From Eimeria necatrix (lineage: Eukaryota; Apicomplexa; Conoidasida; Eucoccidiorida; Eimeriidae), in contig NW_013651692.1 of assembly GCF_000499385.1 (NCBI RefSeq), positions 4,069 through 24,569 of the forward strand: DNA of 20,501 nucleotides. The letters are read 5' to 3'. Positions 20,221 to 20,501 of this stretch are shown here, in pieces (the stretch's first letter is position 1; each line of letters starts with the position of its first letter). The notes under the pieces were generated by a model. It was not told where the DNA came from, made no database searches, and was given only the letters and a program-made list of their open reading frames with translations. The translations under genes were made by a program, and so were the position numbers.

Positions 20221-20501
20221 ACATCCTGTTTCCTGTGGAGCAAGACACAATACGCGCAAAGATGTGGCGAGCTACTGCTATCAAGCAAGCGCAAACGTCA
20301 CGTACAGGCACACGCATAATCCACACTGAAACTGAGATGTGCACATCGGTCAGTCCCCAAGAGCCACTTGCAACGGCCTCCATAGCACTATCATGTTGCA
20401 CCAAAGCAAACACCCATCAGCATTCCATCATCATCCACTCTCTATACAAGGGACTCATTAAACATCTGTCCAAGAAAAGACCAGATCAACACGCCCTTCT
20501 T
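20221..20501 (+). repeat. Array unit T4, truncated by the window end
   Basis: 20269-20501 aligns to 18211-18425 in order: GAGCTACTGCTA with GAACTACTGCTA, AAACGTCACGT with AAACGTCATGT, CCCAAGAGCCACTTGCA with CCCAAGAGCCAGTTGCA (offset 2074), CACCCATCAGC with CACTCACCAGC (offset 2079), and AAACATCTGTCCAAGAAAA with AAGCATCTGCCCAGTAAAA. The alignment reaches the last bases of the window, so the array continues beyond it. Confidence 0.65.

Larger units (their letters stand above)
17980..20501 (+). repeat. Tandem array of ~523-bp units (satellite-like), open at right edge
   Basis: At least five, probably six, head-to-tail units. The two central ones are unmistakable at a constant offset of 523 bases. 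Others are recognised by collinear anchors: about 17980-18127 (anchor near 18023 is 1048 bases, or two periods, before 19071), about 18128-18650, about 19691-20220, and about 20221 to the window end. Divergence varies greatly among units, from about 11% to barely alignable. Because 523 is not a multiple of three and frames carry stops, the array does not encode a repeat protein. The plus strand is markedly C-rich over G. Confidence 0.75.

Noticed and set aside
19817..20329. 170-codon plus-strand open frame in array unit T3/T4
   Set aside because: It crosses a unit boundary and lies in T-poor, C-rich sequence where stop codons are rarer. Homologous positions in other units are not open in the same frame.
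1..20501. tRNA, rRNA, CRISPR array, insertion sequence or bacterial operon
   Set aside because: No T-loop with matching stems, no conserved rRNA words, no short regularly spaced repeats, no transposase frame and no closely packed long frames.

Overview
This window holds no gene that I can support. It reads as eukaryotic nuclear, non-coding, repeat-derived DNA. GC content is somewhere in the mid-40s per cent by eye, and stop codons fall in every frame on both strands. I see no rRNA, tRNA, CRISPR array, insertion sequence or bacterial operon layout. The longest open frames are 160-170 codons (7147-7629, 19207-19719, 19817-20329), about what chance gives in 20.5 kb of six-frame translation. None shows a family motif, a signal peptide or a convincing domain. 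GpC outnumbers CpG in the lines I counted, and homopolymers do not exceed 8 bases. I cannot name the organism; a tick, another arthropod or a coccidian-like protist would all be compatible.

The clearest structure is at the right end. From about 17980 to the window edge lies a tandem array of roughly 523-bp units, all in the same orientation. Two neighbouring units (18651-19174 and 19175-about 19690) are about 89% identical over their core at a constant offset of 523 bases. More diverged units flank them on both sides, recognised by collinear anchors at multiples of about 518-526 bases. The unit near 18211-18425 looks closer to the unit four places on (20269-20501, offset 2058-2079) than to its neighbour, which suggests a higher-order repeat of about 2.07 kb. 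The array runs off the right edge. It is strongly C-rich over G on the given strand.

At the left end, 1-315 and about 690-1004 are two copies of a diverged repeat about 684 bp apart. A possible third copy lies near 4400-4500. Some anchors in these copies resemble the right-hand unit, so the whole window may be an old array with most of the middle decayed past recognition.

The middle (about 1000-17900) is mostly featureless to my eye. It contains several fold-back sequences: a 27-bp near-perfect hairpin with a 3-base loop (8829-8885), an 18-bp hairpin with a 4-base loop (14384-14423), an 11-bp hairpin (9648-9681) and an interrupted inverted repeat (5188-5249). It also has two very short tandem duplications (8227-8242 and 14803-14827). 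Nothing here suggests genes working together. The window is best read as satellite-like or intergenic sequence with a few recent local rearrangements.
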